Assembly (NCBI GenBank): GCA_012838445.1
Contig: DUPF01000005.1
Location: forward strand, 1-32,225
Length of the DNA stretch: 32,225 nucleotides
Direction: 5' to 3'
From: Intrasporangiaceae bacterium
GTDB lineage: Bacteria; Actinomycetota; Actinomycetes; Actinomycetales; Dermatophilaceae
Under the pieces are notes generated by a model, which made no database searches, was not told the DNA's origin, and saw nothing but the letters and a program-made list of their open reading frames with translations. The translations under genes were made by a program, and so were the position numbers. Below are positions 18,313-26,707 of this stretch, piece by piece; within the stretch, counting starts at the first letter, position 1; every line of letters starts with the position of its first letter.

Positions 18313-19971
18313 ATGAGCAGCAGTCGTGCCGGCCAGCCCGCCCAGCCCTCCGATCTCGTCGACATCGCCCATCTCGTCACCGCCTACTTCACCGAGCAGC
18401 CCGATCCGGACAATGTCGACCAGCAGGTCGCGTTCGGCACCTCCGGCCACCGTGGTTCGAGTCTGCGGACCTCGTTCAACGAGGACCACATCCTCGCCAC
18501 GACGCAGGCCATCGTCGACTACCGACGCGAGCAGGGCTTCGACGGCCCGCTCTTCCTCGGCCGCGACACCCACGGACTCTCCGAGCCAGCCTGGGCGACC
18601 GCTCTGGAGGTGCTCGCCGGCAACGACGTCACCGTCCTGATCGACGCCGACGACCGCTTCACCCCGACCCCCGCGCTCTCGCACGCGATCCTGCGCGCCA
18701 ATCACGGCAAGATCAGCCGGGTCGACGACCTCACCGCCTCAGGTCTGGCCGACGGGATCGTCGTCACCCCGTCGCACAATCCGCCCCAGGACGGCGGGTT
18801 CAAGTACAACCCGCCCCACGGCGGTCCGGCCGACTCCGATGCGACGAAGGTCATCGCGGCCACCGCCAACGACTACATCCGGGCCGGTCTCGCCGGGGTC
18901 AAGCGGATCCCGTTGCGCCGGGCCCGCGCGCACGCCCAGACCTACGACTTCCTCGGCACCTATGTCGACGACCTGCCGGCCGTGCTCGACCTGGACCGGA
19001 TCCGCGAGGCAGGCGTGCGGATCGGTGCCGACCCCCTCGGGGGCGCCGCTGTCGACTACTGGGCCGCGATCGCCGAGCGGCACCGGCTCGACCTGACCGT
19101 CGTCAACCCGCTCGTCGATGCGACCTGGCGGTTCATGACCCTGGACTGGGACGGCAAGATCCGGATGGACTGCTCCTCCCCCGCGGCGATGGCCAGTCTG
19201 ATCGACCAGCGCGACGCATACGACATCGCCACCGGCAACGACGCGGACGCCGACCGGCACGGGATCGTCACCCCCGACGGTGGCTTGATGAACCCGAACC
19301 ACTACCTCGCCGTCGCGATCCAATACCTCTTCGGCGGGGCCCGTCCGCAGTGGCGGGCCGACGGATTCATCGGCAAGACCCTCGTCTCGTCCTCGATGAT
19401 CGACAAGGTCGCCGCCGACCTCGGTCGGCGACTCGTCGAGGTCCCGGTCGGGTTCAAGTGGTTCGTGCCCGGTCTGCTCGACGGGTCCGGACCGTTCGGT
19501 GGCGAGGAGTCCGCGGGAGCCTCGTTCCTGCGCCGGGACGGGTCGGTCTGGACCACGGACAAGGACGGCATCATTCTCGCGCTGCTCGCCGCGGAGATCC
19601 TCGCGGCCACCGGCCGGACTCCGAGCCAGTTGTATGCGGACCTCACCTCCCGGCACGGCGAACCGGCCTATGCCCGGGTGGACGCGCCGGCGAACCGTGA
19701 GGAGAAGGCCAAACTCGCGGCGCTGTCCCCGGCTGCGGTGACGGCGGATTCCCTTGCCGGGGAGACGATCACGGCCAAACTGACCGAGGCGCCCGGCAAC
19801 GGAGCCGCGATCGGTGGGCTCAAGGTCGTCACCGAGTCGGCGTGGTTCGCGGCCCGCCCCTCCGGGACCGAGGACGTCTACAAGATCTACGCCGAGTCCT
19901 TCCGCGGACCGGAGCATCTGGCGCAGGTCCAGGCCGAGGCGCGCGAGGTCGTCAGTGCCGCACTGGCCTGA
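18313..19971 (+). CDS. pgm: Phosphoglucomutase (alpha-D-glucose phosphate-specific)
   Basis: Pgm interconverts glucose 1-phosphate and glucose 6-phosphate, linking glycogen metabolism to glycolysis. The 552-residue protein shows all four active-site loops of the family: phosphoserine loop VVTPSHNPPQDGGFKYNPP with Ser154, metal loop GNDADADRHG, sugar loop GGEESAGASF and phosphate loop ARPSGTEDVYKIYAE. The N terminus has FGTSGHRGSSLRTSFNE. The long form and these motifs match the E. coli Pgm type rather than phosphomannomutase. ATG at 18313 is preferred; an in-frame ATG at 18304 (MDGMSSS) overlaps the AAGGAT box. It stands alone on the plus strand, 58 bp before the PHA synthase gene. Confidence 0.96.
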   Translation: MSSSRAGQPAQPSDLVDIAHLVTAYFTEQPDPDNVDQQVAFGTSGHRGSSLRTSFNEDHILATTQAIVDYRREQGFDGPLFLGRDTHGLSEPAWATALEVLAGNDVTVLIDADDRFTPTPALSHAILRANHGKISRVDDLTASGLADGIVVTPSHNPPQDGGFKYNPPHGGPADSDATKVIAATANDYIRAGLAGVKRIPLRRARAHAQTYDFLGTYVDDLPAVLDLDRIREAGVRIGADPLGGAAVDYWAAIAERHRLDLTVVNPLVDATWRFMTLDWDGKIRMDCSSPAAMASLIDQRDAYDIATGNDADADRHGIVTPDGGLMNPNHYLAVAIQYLFGGARPQWRADGFIGKTLVSSSMIDKVAADLGRRLVEVPVGFKWFVPGLLDGSGPFGGEESAGASFLRRDGSVWTTDKDGIILALLAAEILAATGRTPSQLYADLTSRHGEPAYARVDAPANREEKAKLAALSPAAVTADSLAGETITAKLTEAPGNGAAIGGLKVVTESAWFAARPSGTEDVYKIYAESFRGPEHLAQVQAEAREVVSAALA

Positions 19972-20017
19972 CGGAATTGGAGTGGACCCCCGTTCGCCAT
20001 ACCTCGTCCGTCGATGG

Positions 20018-20023
20018 CAGACT
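20018..20023 (+). promoter_or_regulatory. Possible -10 element of the phaC locus
   Basis: CAGACT, six bases (TTCGGC), then ATG at 20030; no Shine-Dalgarno sequence is visible. If used, the transcript starts at the original phaC ATG that lies upstream of the in-frame TAG. Confidence 0.3.
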
Positions 20024-20029
20024 TTCGGC

Positions 20030-20152
20030 ATGGCAGCCAATGAGAAGCTCGTGGAACAGGCGACCGAGGCAATGGGCGCCGCAGAGGTGACCGCGATCCC
20101 GTCGGCCCGGACCGTCCTCGGCGGTTCCGCTGCCGCGCTGTCCAGCGGGTAG
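20030..20152 (+). pseudogene. N-terminal fragment of phaC, ended by an in-frame TAG
   Basis: The frame ATG GCA GCC ... GGG TAG encodes 40 residues beginning MAANEKLVEQATEAMGAAEV. The stop is followed, in the same frame and with coding-type sequence, by ALLRAGVKFATEASRIAVG and then the PHA synthase. So the gene appears to have run from 20030 to 21706 with a sense codon at 20150-20152; CAG, TGG, GAG or AAG would each need a single change. It is either a true nonsense mutation or a sequencing error. Confidence 0.65.
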
Positions 20153-20170
20153 GCCCTGCTGCGCGCCGGG

Positions 20171-21706
20171 GTGAAGTTCGCGACCGAGGCCTCGCGCATC
20201 GCGGTCGGTCGCTCGGATGTGACCCCGGCCCGGGGCGACTGGCGGTTCAAGGACCCGACGTGGACCGAGAACCCGATCTTCAGCCGGATCGCGAAGACCT
20301 ACCTGGCGGCGAGCAATGCCGTCGACTCGGTCGTGGACAACCTCGCCAAGGAGGCCCCGCACCGGGCCGATCAGGCGCGGTTCGTCGCCGGCATCCTGAC
20401 CAGCGCCCTGGCCCCGACGAACTACCTGCTCGGCAATCCGGCGGCGATGAAGCGGGCCTTCGAGACCGGCGGCTCGAGTCTGGTCAGCGGGGTCGGCAAC
20501 TTTCTCCACGACATGCGCCACAACGGCGGGATGCCCTCGATGGCCAAGCCAGGGGCGCTCAAGGTCGGTGAGGACCTGGCGATCACACCGGGAGATGTCG
20601 TCCACCGGGACCACGTCGCCGAGTTGCTCCAGTACACCCCGACGACCGCGAAGGTGCGGCAGCGACCCGTCTTGGTCATCCCGCCGCCGATCGGCCGCTA
20701 CTACTTCCTCGATCTGCGGCCCGGCCGCAGTTTCGTCGAGTACTCGGTCAGTCGCGGACTGCAGACCTTCCTGATCAGTTGGCGCAACCCCAGCCCCGAC
20801 GAGGCGGAGTGGGATCTGGACACCTACACCGAGCGGGTCCTCGAAGCCATCGACACCGTTCGCGAGATCACCGGGTGCGACGAGATCAGCACGATCGGCT
20901 TCTGCGCCGGTGGCATCCTCAACACCCTGGCGATGAACTATCTCAGCGCCCAGGGCGAGCGCAAGGTCCACAACGCGGCCTACGCGGTCACCCTGCTCGA
21001 CTTCGGCCGGTCCGCCCCGATCGGGGCCTTCTCCTCGGCCCGCCTGCTCGACGTCGCCCGGGCCAACTCGCAACGCCAGGGAGTCATCAGCGCCCAGGCG
21101 ATGGGGTCGGTGTTCAGTTGGATGCGGCCGAACGACCTCGTCTGGAACTACTGGGTCAACAACTACCTCATGGGTCAGGACCCGCCGGTGTTCGACATCC
21201 TGTCGTGGAACGCCGACGGGACCAACCTCCCGGCCTGCCTGCACAAACAGTTCCTCGACATCTTCCAGTTCAACCCGATCGTCAAGAGCGGCGCGCTCAC
21301 CGTGCTCGACACCCCGGTGGACGTCGCCTCGATCCACGTGCCGATCTACGTCACCGGCGCGATCAACGATCACCTGACGCCGTGGAAGGGCTGCTACCAG
21401 ACGACCCAGGTGCTGTCCTCGACGGATGTCACCTTCGCGTTGAGCAACGCCGGCCACATCGCCAGCCTGGTCAACCCGCCGGACAACCCCAAGGCGAGCT
21501 ATTACACCGGCCCGGTGACCCGCGGTGAGGGCGCGGACACGTGGCGAGCCGGCGCCTCCCAGGTCCAGGGGTCGTGGTGGGAGCACTGGGCGGACTGGGC
21601 GAACAAGCGCGGCGGCAAGCTCATCCCGGCGCCGACGAGCGCCGGCTCCGAGACCTACCCGTCGTTGGGCTCGGCTCCGGGCAGTTACGTCAGCCGTGCC
21701 AACTGA
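20171..21706 (+). CDS. phaC: Poly(3-hydroxyalkanoate) synthase PhaC (main part, downstream of in-frame TAG)
   Basis: PhaC polymerises (R)-3-hydroxyacyl-CoA into storage polyester on granules. The conserved regions are PTWTENPIFSRIAKTYLAAS (PhaC N-terminal domain), ALAPTNYLLGNPAAMKRAFE, the lipase-like box GFCAGGIL with the catalytic Cys, GAINDHLTPW with Asp and SNAGHIAS with His. Counting codons from the ATG at 20030 these are Cys292, Asp447 and His476. The frame from 20030 is interrupted by TAG at codon 41. Translation could restart at the GTG at 20171, giving 511 residues that keep every conserved segment, but there is no good ribosome site there. No PhaE/PhaR subunit or phasin is adjacent, so class I or II is likely. 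It is followed after 15 bp by a hydrolase gene. Confidence 0.85.
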   Translation: MKFATEASRIAVGRSDVTPARGDWRFKDPTWTENPIFSRIAKTYLAASNAVDSVVDNLAKEAPHRADQARFVAGILTSALAPTNYLLGNPAAMKRAFETGGSSLVSGVGNFLHDMRHNGGMPSMAKPGALKVGEDLAITPGDVVHRDHVAELLQYTPTTAKVRQRPVLVIPPPIGRYYFLDLRPGRSFVEYSVSRGLQTFLISWRNPSPDEAEWDLDTYTERVLEAIDTVREITGCDEISTIGFCAGGILNTLAMNYLSAQGERKVHNAAYAVTLLDFGRSAPIGAFSSARLLDVARANSQRQGVISAQAMGSVFSWMRPNDLVWNYWVNNYLMGQDPPVFDILSWNADGTNLPACLHKQFLDIFQFNPIVKSGALTVLDTPVDVASIHVPIYVTGAINDHLTPWKGCYQTTQVLSSTDVTFALSNAGHIASLVNPPDNPKASYYTGPVTRGEGADTWRAGASQVQGSWWEHWADWANKRGGKLIPAPTSAGSETYPSLGSAPGSYVSRAN

Positions 21707-21721
21707 GCCGACGCACCGACG

Positions 21722-22573
21722 ATGAAGCCCATTCGTGGCCACACTGTGCGTGGCCTGCGTTGGGTCGAGCGCGGCCATGGGGTCCCGGTGCTCATCCTGT
21801 CCGGATTCGGGGTGGCCGAGTCGGTGCTCGGCCCGTTGGCCGACCGGCTCGCAGCCCGGCATCACGTCCTGACCTTCGACGCCAGCGGCGTCGGTGGCTC
21901 ATGGCGCCGACGCGCCCCCGTCACCACTGCCCAGATGGCCCACGATGCCCTGGATGTGCTGGATCACCATCACATCGACCGCGCCCACGTCTACGGCATC
22001 TCACTCGGTGGCATGGTCGCCCAGGAGGTGGCCTTGGCGGCACCGCACCGGCTGCGGTCCCTCATCCTGGCCAGCACGAGCGCCGGTGGATGGAGTGCCC
22101 CGTCGCCAGGTCCGGTGACCATGGCCCGGGAGCTGGCCCGCTCCGGGCATCTGCTGACCGGGGTGGCCCGCCCCTCGAAGCGCACCTCCTTCCGTCAGGC
22201 GTGGGCGGCGGCCACCCATGATGCGACCGGCCGGCTCGATCAGATCAGCGCGCCGACGCTGATCCTGCACGGGGCCCGGGACCGCCTGGTGCCCAGAGGC
22301 AACGGCGTGATCCTGGCCCGCGGGATCCCGGATGCCGAACTGCACGTCCTGCCCGGACGCAACCACCTGTTCCCGCTCGATCCCGCGGATCCGGCCGTCG
22401 CCCTCGTCGAGGACCGGATCGCCCGGCTCGAGCAGCCCCTGGTCCCGTCCGCGCCGGCACCGGCCGGCCGCCCTGCCCCGGTCGCGGTCGCCGGGCAACT
22501 CGTGCGGACCGTCCTGGCACCGGCGCTGCCCAGCATGCGTCTCATGCGCACGATGGTCGACCGGAGATACTGA
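21722..22573 (+). CDS. Alpha/beta hydrolase, candidate intracellular PHA depolymerase
   Basis: The 283-residue alpha/beta hydrolase has nucleophile Ser94 in GISLGGM, Asp187 in HGARDRLVP and His215 in GRNHLF, correctly ordered. The N-terminal strands LRWVERGHGVPVLILSGFG and the oxyanion region are typical. It directly follows phaC, and its length equals that of intracellular medium-chain PHA depolymerases (PhaZ), which sit beside phaC in pseudomonads; this makes PHA mobilisation the leading guess. The last 45 residues (from about 240) are proline/alanine-rich and then helical (MRLMRTMVDRRY), with no match I recognise. Sequence alone does not separate PhaZ from a general carboxylesterase. The ribosome site before the ATG is weak. 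Confidence 0.75.
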   Translation: MKPIRGHTVRGLRWVERGHGVPVLILSGFGVAESVLGPLADRLAARHHVLTFDASGVGGSWRRRAPVTTAQMAHDALDVLDHHHIDRAHVYGISLGGMVAQEVALAAPHRLRSLILASTSAGGWSAPSPGPVTMARELARSGHLLTGVARPSKRTSFRQAWAAATHDATGRLDQISAPTLILHGARDRLVPRGNGVILARGIPDAELHVLPGRNHLFPLDPADPAVALVEDRIARLEQPLVPSAPAPAGRPAPVAVAGQLVRTVLAPALPSMRLMRTMVDRRY

Positions 22574-22588
22574 CCCGATCCACTGGGC

Positions 22589-22621
22589 GAAGGCAGCGCG
22601 CAGCGGAGCGCTCCCTGCTTC
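22589..22621. terminator. Weak inverted repeat between convergent genes
   Basis: GAAGGCAGCGC and GCGCTCCCTGCTTC can form an imperfect stem (AGCGC/GCGCT inside, GCAG/CTGC outside) in the 57-bp gap between the hydrolase (plus) and ATP-grasp (minus) genes. It is a possible shared terminator. Confidence 0.3.
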
Positions 22622-22630
22622 CAGCATGGC

Positions 22631-23884
22631 TCAGCCGAGTCGGGCCGTCTCGTCCCGCACCCACAGGTCGATGAGCCCACCGAAGTGCCCCTCGAAGCGG
22701 TCCCACTCGTGGGCCGGGTACGTGGAACGGATCGTCCGGGTGAGCAGCCCCCGGAACGCGTCGGAGGCGACCCAGTCGAGGACCATCTCATCGAGGTGCG
22801 GCAGCGCCTCGGCACAGAACTCCCAGTACCGGTCGGTGTCGAAGTGTTCGTCGGCGAGCCGCTGATAGGCGCCGAGTTTGGCTCCGTAGTCGAGGGATTC
22901 GTCATCGGCGATGTCGAACCACGGCTGGCTGTCGACCTGGGTCTTGGCGGCCCGATCGGTGACGACGCAGAAAACCGACCACCGCAGCAGCGCCTTCATC
23001 GCCCACGGGAAGTAGTAGTGCAGGGAGGTCACGGCCACGTCCGGGCAGGCGTTGGCGTAGTCGATCGGGTAGATGACGTCGTCCTTGACGAGCATCTCGC
23101 AACTGTTGAACTCCCACCGGAAGAAGGCATTGACGGTCTGGCTGATCGTCCGGCACTCCTGCCCCGCGGCATCGGAGAGGAAGCCGTGCGAGACCGCATA
23201 CCGGTCGTGCATCGGCTCATCGGGCTGGAACTTCATCACCATCGACTCCGGCCCGATCGTCAGGGCCCGGGCGAAGACGTCGTAGTCGTCGATCGACTCC
23301 TGCAGGTGCATGAGCATCTCACCGGACTCGTCGTAGGCGCGGTGCAGGTCGTCGACATCCTTGACGCGGGAGACCCCCCGCCAACCGCCGCCGTCGAAGG
23401 GCTTCATGAAGAGGGGGTAGCCCATGCTCTCCGCGATCGCGTCCAGGTCGAAGGCCCGGTTGTACTTCGCCGAGGTGTAGGCCCAGCGTGAGTTGTCGAC
23501 CGGGTTCTTGTAGGGCACGAGGACGGTCTCCGGAACCTTCATCCCGAGCCGGATCAGGGCGCAGTAGGCGGAGTGTTTCTCCATCGACTGGAACGTGAAC
23601 GGGCTGTTGAGCAGGTAGACGTCGTCCATCAGGGAGACCTTCTTCAGCCACTCCCGCGGGTGGTAGTACCAGTAGGCGAGCCGGTCGACGACGAGGTCCT
23701 GGCGTGCTCGGTCGCGCAGGTTGAACGGCTCGATCGTCATCCGCTCGGTGCGGATCTCGTGGGTCGACCCGTCACCGAGGGTGATGACGCCGAGCCGCGC
23801 TGCAAGGGTCTCGAACGCGGTCGGCCAGTCCTCCTCGGCGCCCAGGAGCAATCCGATGAGGTGCGAACGATCCGGACCAGTCAT
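22631..23884 (-). CDS. ATP-grasp domain protein of unknown substrate
   Basis: The 417-residue protein has an ATP-grasp core in its middle: FMKPFDGGGWRGVSRV (nucleotide-binding lysine and glycine loop, about residues 158-173), LQESIDDYDVFARA, KFQPDEPMHDRYAVSHG and the metal-site segment YPIDYANACPD. Such enzymes join a carboxylate to an amine or thiol through an acylphosphate. N- and C-terminal parts (for example YYHPREWLKKVSLMDDVYL and DEMVLDWVASDAFRGLL) are not ones I can name. The ATG at 23884 has AAGGAG eight bases upstream. The gene lies 33 bp after an esterase gene on the same strand, so the two form a two-gene operon. The pairing suggests making and trimming or recycling a small amide or peptide-like product, but this is inference. 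Confidence 0.75.
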   Translation of the reverse strand: MTGPDRSHLIGLLLGAEEDWPTAFETLAARLGVITLGDGSTHEIRTERMTIEPFNLRDRARQDLVVDRLAYWYYHPREWLKKVSLMDDVYLLNSPFTFQSMEKHSAYCALIRLGMKVPETVLVPYKNPVDNSRWAYTSAKYNRAFDLDAIAESMGYPLFMKPFDGGGWRGVSRVKDVDDLHRAYDESGEMLMHLQESIDDYDVFARALTIGPESMVMKFQPDEPMHDRYAVSHGFLSDAAGQECRTISQTVNAFFRWEFNSCEMLVKDDVIYPIDYANACPDVAVTSLHYYFPWAMKALLRWSVFCVVTDRAAKTQVDSQPWFDIADDESLDYGAKLGAYQRLADEHFDTDRYWEFCAEALPHLDEMVLDWVASDAFRGLLTRTIRSTYPAHEWDRFEGHFGGLIDLWVRDETARLG

Positions 23885-23917
23885 GGTCGATCTCCTTCCG
23901 GCGTAGTGCTGGCGACT

Positions 23918-24676
23918 CTAGACGAAGCGCGGCAGGTGGTGGGCGAGTTGCCGTTGCCACCACGGCCAGTCGTGTGCGCTGTCGTGTCCCCAGACGTCGA
24001 GTTCGTGACGAATGCCCTTATCCCGCACCGCCGCAGCGAACTCCATGGTGCCGGGGAACGCCCGGGTCGGGTCCCACTCGAACGGGCCCTGCCCGACGAT
24101 GAGGAGCAGGGAGACCCGGGAGCGGAGCCAGTCGAGGTGGTCGCCGTGCAGGTTGGGGACGTAGGACATCGGGTTGGCGAAGTAGGTCGCGTCCCCGAGT
24201 TCGCCGAAGCCGCGGAAGCTCGCCGGGTCGTAGTTGCCGGACATCGCGATCGCGAGCGGGAACAGGTCGGCCCGCGAGAGCGCGGCCTGCACCGCGTGGT
24301 ACGCGCCCATCGATACCCCGGTGGTCATGATGTCCATCGGACCGCCGAGTTCCTCGTAGATCCACGGGACGACGGAGTCGGTGAGCCAGCGCTGGTAGAT
24401 CCCGTGCCGGTGGGCCCGCTCCTCGGTCGGGATGTCGTAGGCGGACCACGTCCAGTCATCGAGGGTGTCGACGGCGAAGACGCTGACCCGGCCGGCGTCG
24501 ATGAGCGGGGCGATCGCGTCGATGAGGCCGAAATCGGCCGGTTGCCAGGCCTGCCCGGCCTCGGAGGGGAACATCAGCAGGGGTCGGCCGAAGTGTCCGT
24601 ACCGGATCACCTGCAGGTCCCGTGGGCCGCCGGGGACGTTCATCCGGCGCTGGGTCACACGCCCGTTGAAGTGCAT
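23918..24676 (-). CDS. Esterase-family alpha/beta hydrolase paired with ATP-grasp protein
   Basis: The 252-residue protein resembles the small esterase family (EstA/COG4947-like). The nucleophile motif is TTGVSMGAYHAV and the C-terminal histidine region is WGHDSAHDWPWWQRQL. The core stretches RYGHFGRPLLMFPSEAG and AMSGNYDPASFRGFG are also family-like. There is no signal peptide, so it should act in the cytoplasm. The start is the ATG at 24676, seven bases after TAGGGT, a leaderless arrangement; a TTG at 24700 lies upstream of that hexamer and is unlikely. It heads the operon with the ATP-grasp gene. The substrate is unknown. Confidence 0.78.
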   Translation of the reverse strand: MHFNGRVTQRRMNVPGGPRDLQVIRYGHFGRPLLMFPSEAGQAWQPADFGLIDAIAPLIDAGRVSVFAVDTLDDWTWSAYDIPTEERAHRHGIYQRWLTDSVVPWIYEELGGPMDIMTTGVSMGAYHAVQAALSRADLFPLAIAMSGNYDPASFRGFGELGDATYFANPMSYVPNLHGDHLDWLRSRVSLLLIVGQGPFEWDPTRAFPGTMEFAAAVRDKGIRHELDVWGHDSAHDWPWWQRQLAHHLPRFV

Positions 24677-24683
24677 GAGACCG

Positions 24684-24689
24684 ACCCTA
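24684..24689 (-). promoter_or_regulatory. Candidate leaderless -10 element of the esterase/ATP-grasp operon
   Basis: On the minus strand TAGGGT is followed by CGGTCTC (7 nt) and ATG at 24676. No Shine-Dalgarno sequence is present. Confidence 0.55.
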
Positions 24690-24722
24690 GTGGTCGGCAA
24701 CCTGCCGGGGCCGCGGAAACGC

Positions 24723-25670
24723 TCAGAACAGTGCGCTCATCAGGGCGGTGCGTCCCCGACGGACCCGCTCATCGGCCGGTCCGACGACCTCGAACAGCTC
24801 GAGCAGGTGGGTGCGGACCCGGTCCCGGTCGGCACCTGCGGTCGTGCGCACGAGGTCGACGAGTCGGGTGAAGGCATCCTCGACGTGGCCGCCGAGGACG
24901 TCCAGGTCGGCGACGAGGAGTTGGGCGTCGACATCATCGGGTCGCTCCGCGGCGGCCGCGCGGGTGGCGGCCAGATCGACCCCGTCGGTGCGCTCCAGCA
25001 GTCCGATCTGGGCGAGCCCGAGCCGAGCCTCCTCGTCCTGCGGATTCTCCGCGAGTGCGTCCTGGTATGCGGTGCGCGCCGCAGCGTAGTCCCCCGCCTC
25101 GATCGCGGTGAAGGCCGCGTCGTGGTGGGGCGAGAGCGGCTCCTCCGCCGGCTCGCTCGCTGCCGCGGCATCCGGACCGTCGGTGCTGGCGACGGTACCG
25201 GTGACACCCTGCTGGGTGGCCAGATCGACGAGTTGACCGAAGAGGGTGGCCACCTCGTCCTCGGGGTACACGCCGCCGAAGAGTGGGACGGGCCGGGCCT
25301 GGACCAGACCGAAGAGGGTGGGCACGCTCTGCACCTGGAAGGCCTGGCGGATGTTGAGCTCGGTCTCGATGTCGGCGGTCATCACCCGCAGCCGTCCGCC
25401 GGTGCGCCGGGCGGCTGCGACGACGATGTCGATGAACTGTGCCGACTCCGGGATCGAGCGGGAGTAGAGCACGAGCACGGCCGCCACCGACGTGGTTGTG
25501 GCCACCGCCTGCTGGAAGGTTCCATCCGTGACCTCGACGACCTCGCCCGGTCCGGACGGCGACGTGTCGCTCGCCCCGGGGCCGGTCGCTGCGGGGGCCG
25601 GGCGGTTCTTCAGGGCGGACAGATCGACGGCGCCGCGCAGGGCGGCGGCGGAGAAGGGGGATGCAGACAT
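24723..25670 (-). CDS. YbbN/CnoX-like thioredoxin-fold and TPR protein without CxxC
   Basis: The protein of about 315 residues has a thioredoxin-like domain (about 45-150; VEVTDGTFQQAV, AAVLVLYSRSIPESAQFIDI, QVQSVPTLFGLVQARPVP) followed by helical TPR-like repeats (about 175-315; GDYAAARTAYQDALAENPQD). The redox CxxC is replaced by SRSIPES, so it cannot act as a disulfide oxidoreductase. In this it resembles YbbN co-chaperones, which hold unfolded proteins for DnaK or GroEL. The cis-proline before the last strand (SVPT) is kept. The start is the ATG at 25670 (MSASPFSAAALRGAVDLS), seven bases after AACAAT; an in-frame ATG at 25679 lies within that box. No chaperone gene is nearby. Confidence 0.82.
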   Translation of the reverse strand: MSASPFSAAALRGAVDLSALKNRPAPAATGPGASDTSPSGPGEVVEVTDGTFQQAVATTTSVAAVLVLYSRSIPESAQFIDIVVAAARRTGGRLRVMTADIETELNIRQAFQVQSVPTLFGLVQARPVPLFGGVYPEDEVATLFGQLVDLATQQGVTGTVASTDGPDAAAASEPAEEPLSPHHDAAFTAIEAGDYAAARTAYQDALAENPQDEEARLGLAQIGLLERTDGVDLAATRAAAAERPDDVDAQLLVADLDVLGGHVEDAFTRLVDLVRTTAGADRDRVRTHLLELFEVVGPADERVRRGRTALMSALF

Positions 25671-25677
25671 GGCCACC

Positions 25678-25683
25678 ATTGTT
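25678..25683 (-). promoter_or_regulatory. Candidate leaderless -10 element of the YbbN-like gene
   Basis: AACAAT on the minus strand, seven bases (GGTGGCC), then ATG at 25670. It matches the spacing at other first-in-operon genes; the first base of the hexamer is A rather than T. Confidence 0.4.
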
Positions 25684-25717
25684 CCCTACGTCCGTGGTCG
25701 GGTCCGGGTCCGGGCGA

Positions 25718-26707
25718 TCAGGTGCCCTCGGCGCGCAGCGTGATCTCCTCGGCGCCGACGATGTGCGCCGGCGAACCCTTGGGCGCAACGAGAATGAGGT
25801 TCTCGAGGGAGTCGGCGGTGAACTCCTTGGTCACCACCTTCTTACCGGACAGTCGCTGCAAGGTGCCGTCCTGGATCTTGAGCTCCTTGGCCTTGTCGGA
25901 GAGGGCGACCTTGTCGGTGCGGACCATCTGCCCGAGTGCGACGAACCCACCGTCGGCGGTGGCGAAACTGGCGACACTGTCGGCGACGAGGGCGTGAGTC
26001 TGAGCAACTTTGCCCAGATCACCGAGCGCGTCGGCCTGAATCTTGGCGTTACGGTTCAGGCTCGTGGCGTAGGCGTCCTCGATAGCGACGGTATCGACCT
26101 TGGCCGGTTTGGGGAAGGTGATCGCCGAGCCGTAGTCGGTGAAGAGGTCGGAGGCGGCGATCTTCTCCTCCGTGGTCGCGACCGCGAAGGCCGCGCCGTC
26201 GGAGAAATCGCCCAGGGCCGGGATCGCGGTGCCACCGAGGAGCGGAGCGGTCGCGTAGAGCTTGAACCGTTCGCTCGCGGCGGTCGAGACCAGGATGTGG
26301 AGGGACTGGACCTGGGTCGTCTCGTCGAGGGTCGCGGCGAGGATCGCGCGGGGCCAGTCACCTCCGGCGGAGACGGCCAGGATCGTCGGTGTGGGCTGGA
26401 CCGTGACCGCCGCAGTGGTCGACCCGGAGGAGATGCCCCGGGCCCCGATGACGCGCACAGCCGGTCCGGTGGCGGCTGCTTGGACCTCCTCGGTCGAGCT
26501 TGCGGCGGCGACCTCACCGAGGACCCGGGCCGCGATCTGCTCGGCCGCCTCGATCCGCAACGGCGCGCCGACCTCGGCCGCCTCGGTCGGGGCCGGTTGG
26601 AGGTGGACGATCCGCTCCTCGATGCCGCAGCCGGAGAGCAGGATGAGTCCCGCTGCGGTGGTGGCGGTGAGCAGGCGACGGGTCAGGTGGTGGCGGGGGC
26701 GGCTCAT
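25718..26707 (-). CDS. Secreted lipoprotein of unknown function
   Basis: The 329-residue protein begins with an Arg-rich n-region, a hydrophobic stretch and the lipobox LLSGC (lipidated Cys27), so it should be anchored on the outer face of the cytoplasmic membrane. The mature part has alternating strand and helix (VRVIGARGISSGSTTAAV, LDETTQVQSLHILVSTAASE, FKLYATAPLLGGTAIPALGD) and ends IVGAEEITLRAEGT. I do not recognise a named domain. The ATG at 26707 has a strong GGAGGTGG ribosome site and overlaps the stop of the upstream membrane-protein gene (ATGA), so the two are translated together and may form a surface complex. Confidence 0.75.
   Translation of the reverse strand: MSRPRHHLTRRLLTATTAAGLILLSGCGIEERIVHLQPAPTEAAEVGAPLRIEAAEQIAARVLGEVAAASSTEEVQAAATGPAVRVIGARGISSGSTTAAVTVQPTPTILAVSAGGDWPRAILAATLDETTQVQSLHILVSTAASERFKLYATAPLLGGTAIPALGDFSDGAAFAVATTEEKIAASDLFTDYGSAITFPKPAKVDTVAIEDAYATSLNRNAKIQADALGDLGKVAQTHALVADSVASFATADGGFVALGQMVRTDKVALSDKAKELKIQDGTLQRLSGKKVVTKEFTADSLENLILVAPKGSPAHIVGAEEITLRAEGT

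Noticed and set aside
20150..20152. TAG decoded as pyrrolysine or another amino acid in phaC
   Set aside because: Most identifiable genes here end in TGA; one clear TAG terminator is used by the NfeD-like gene, and nothing in the window points to stop-codon recoding.
18739..21865. Long minus-strand open frames opposite pgm and phaC
   Set aside because: They run antisense to genes with complete catalytic motifs and have the biased composition of antisense shadows.
22631..24676. RiPP or graspetide (microviridin-like) cluster based on the ATP-grasp gene
   Set aside because: No short precursor-peptide gene, transporter or protease is adjacent on either strand.
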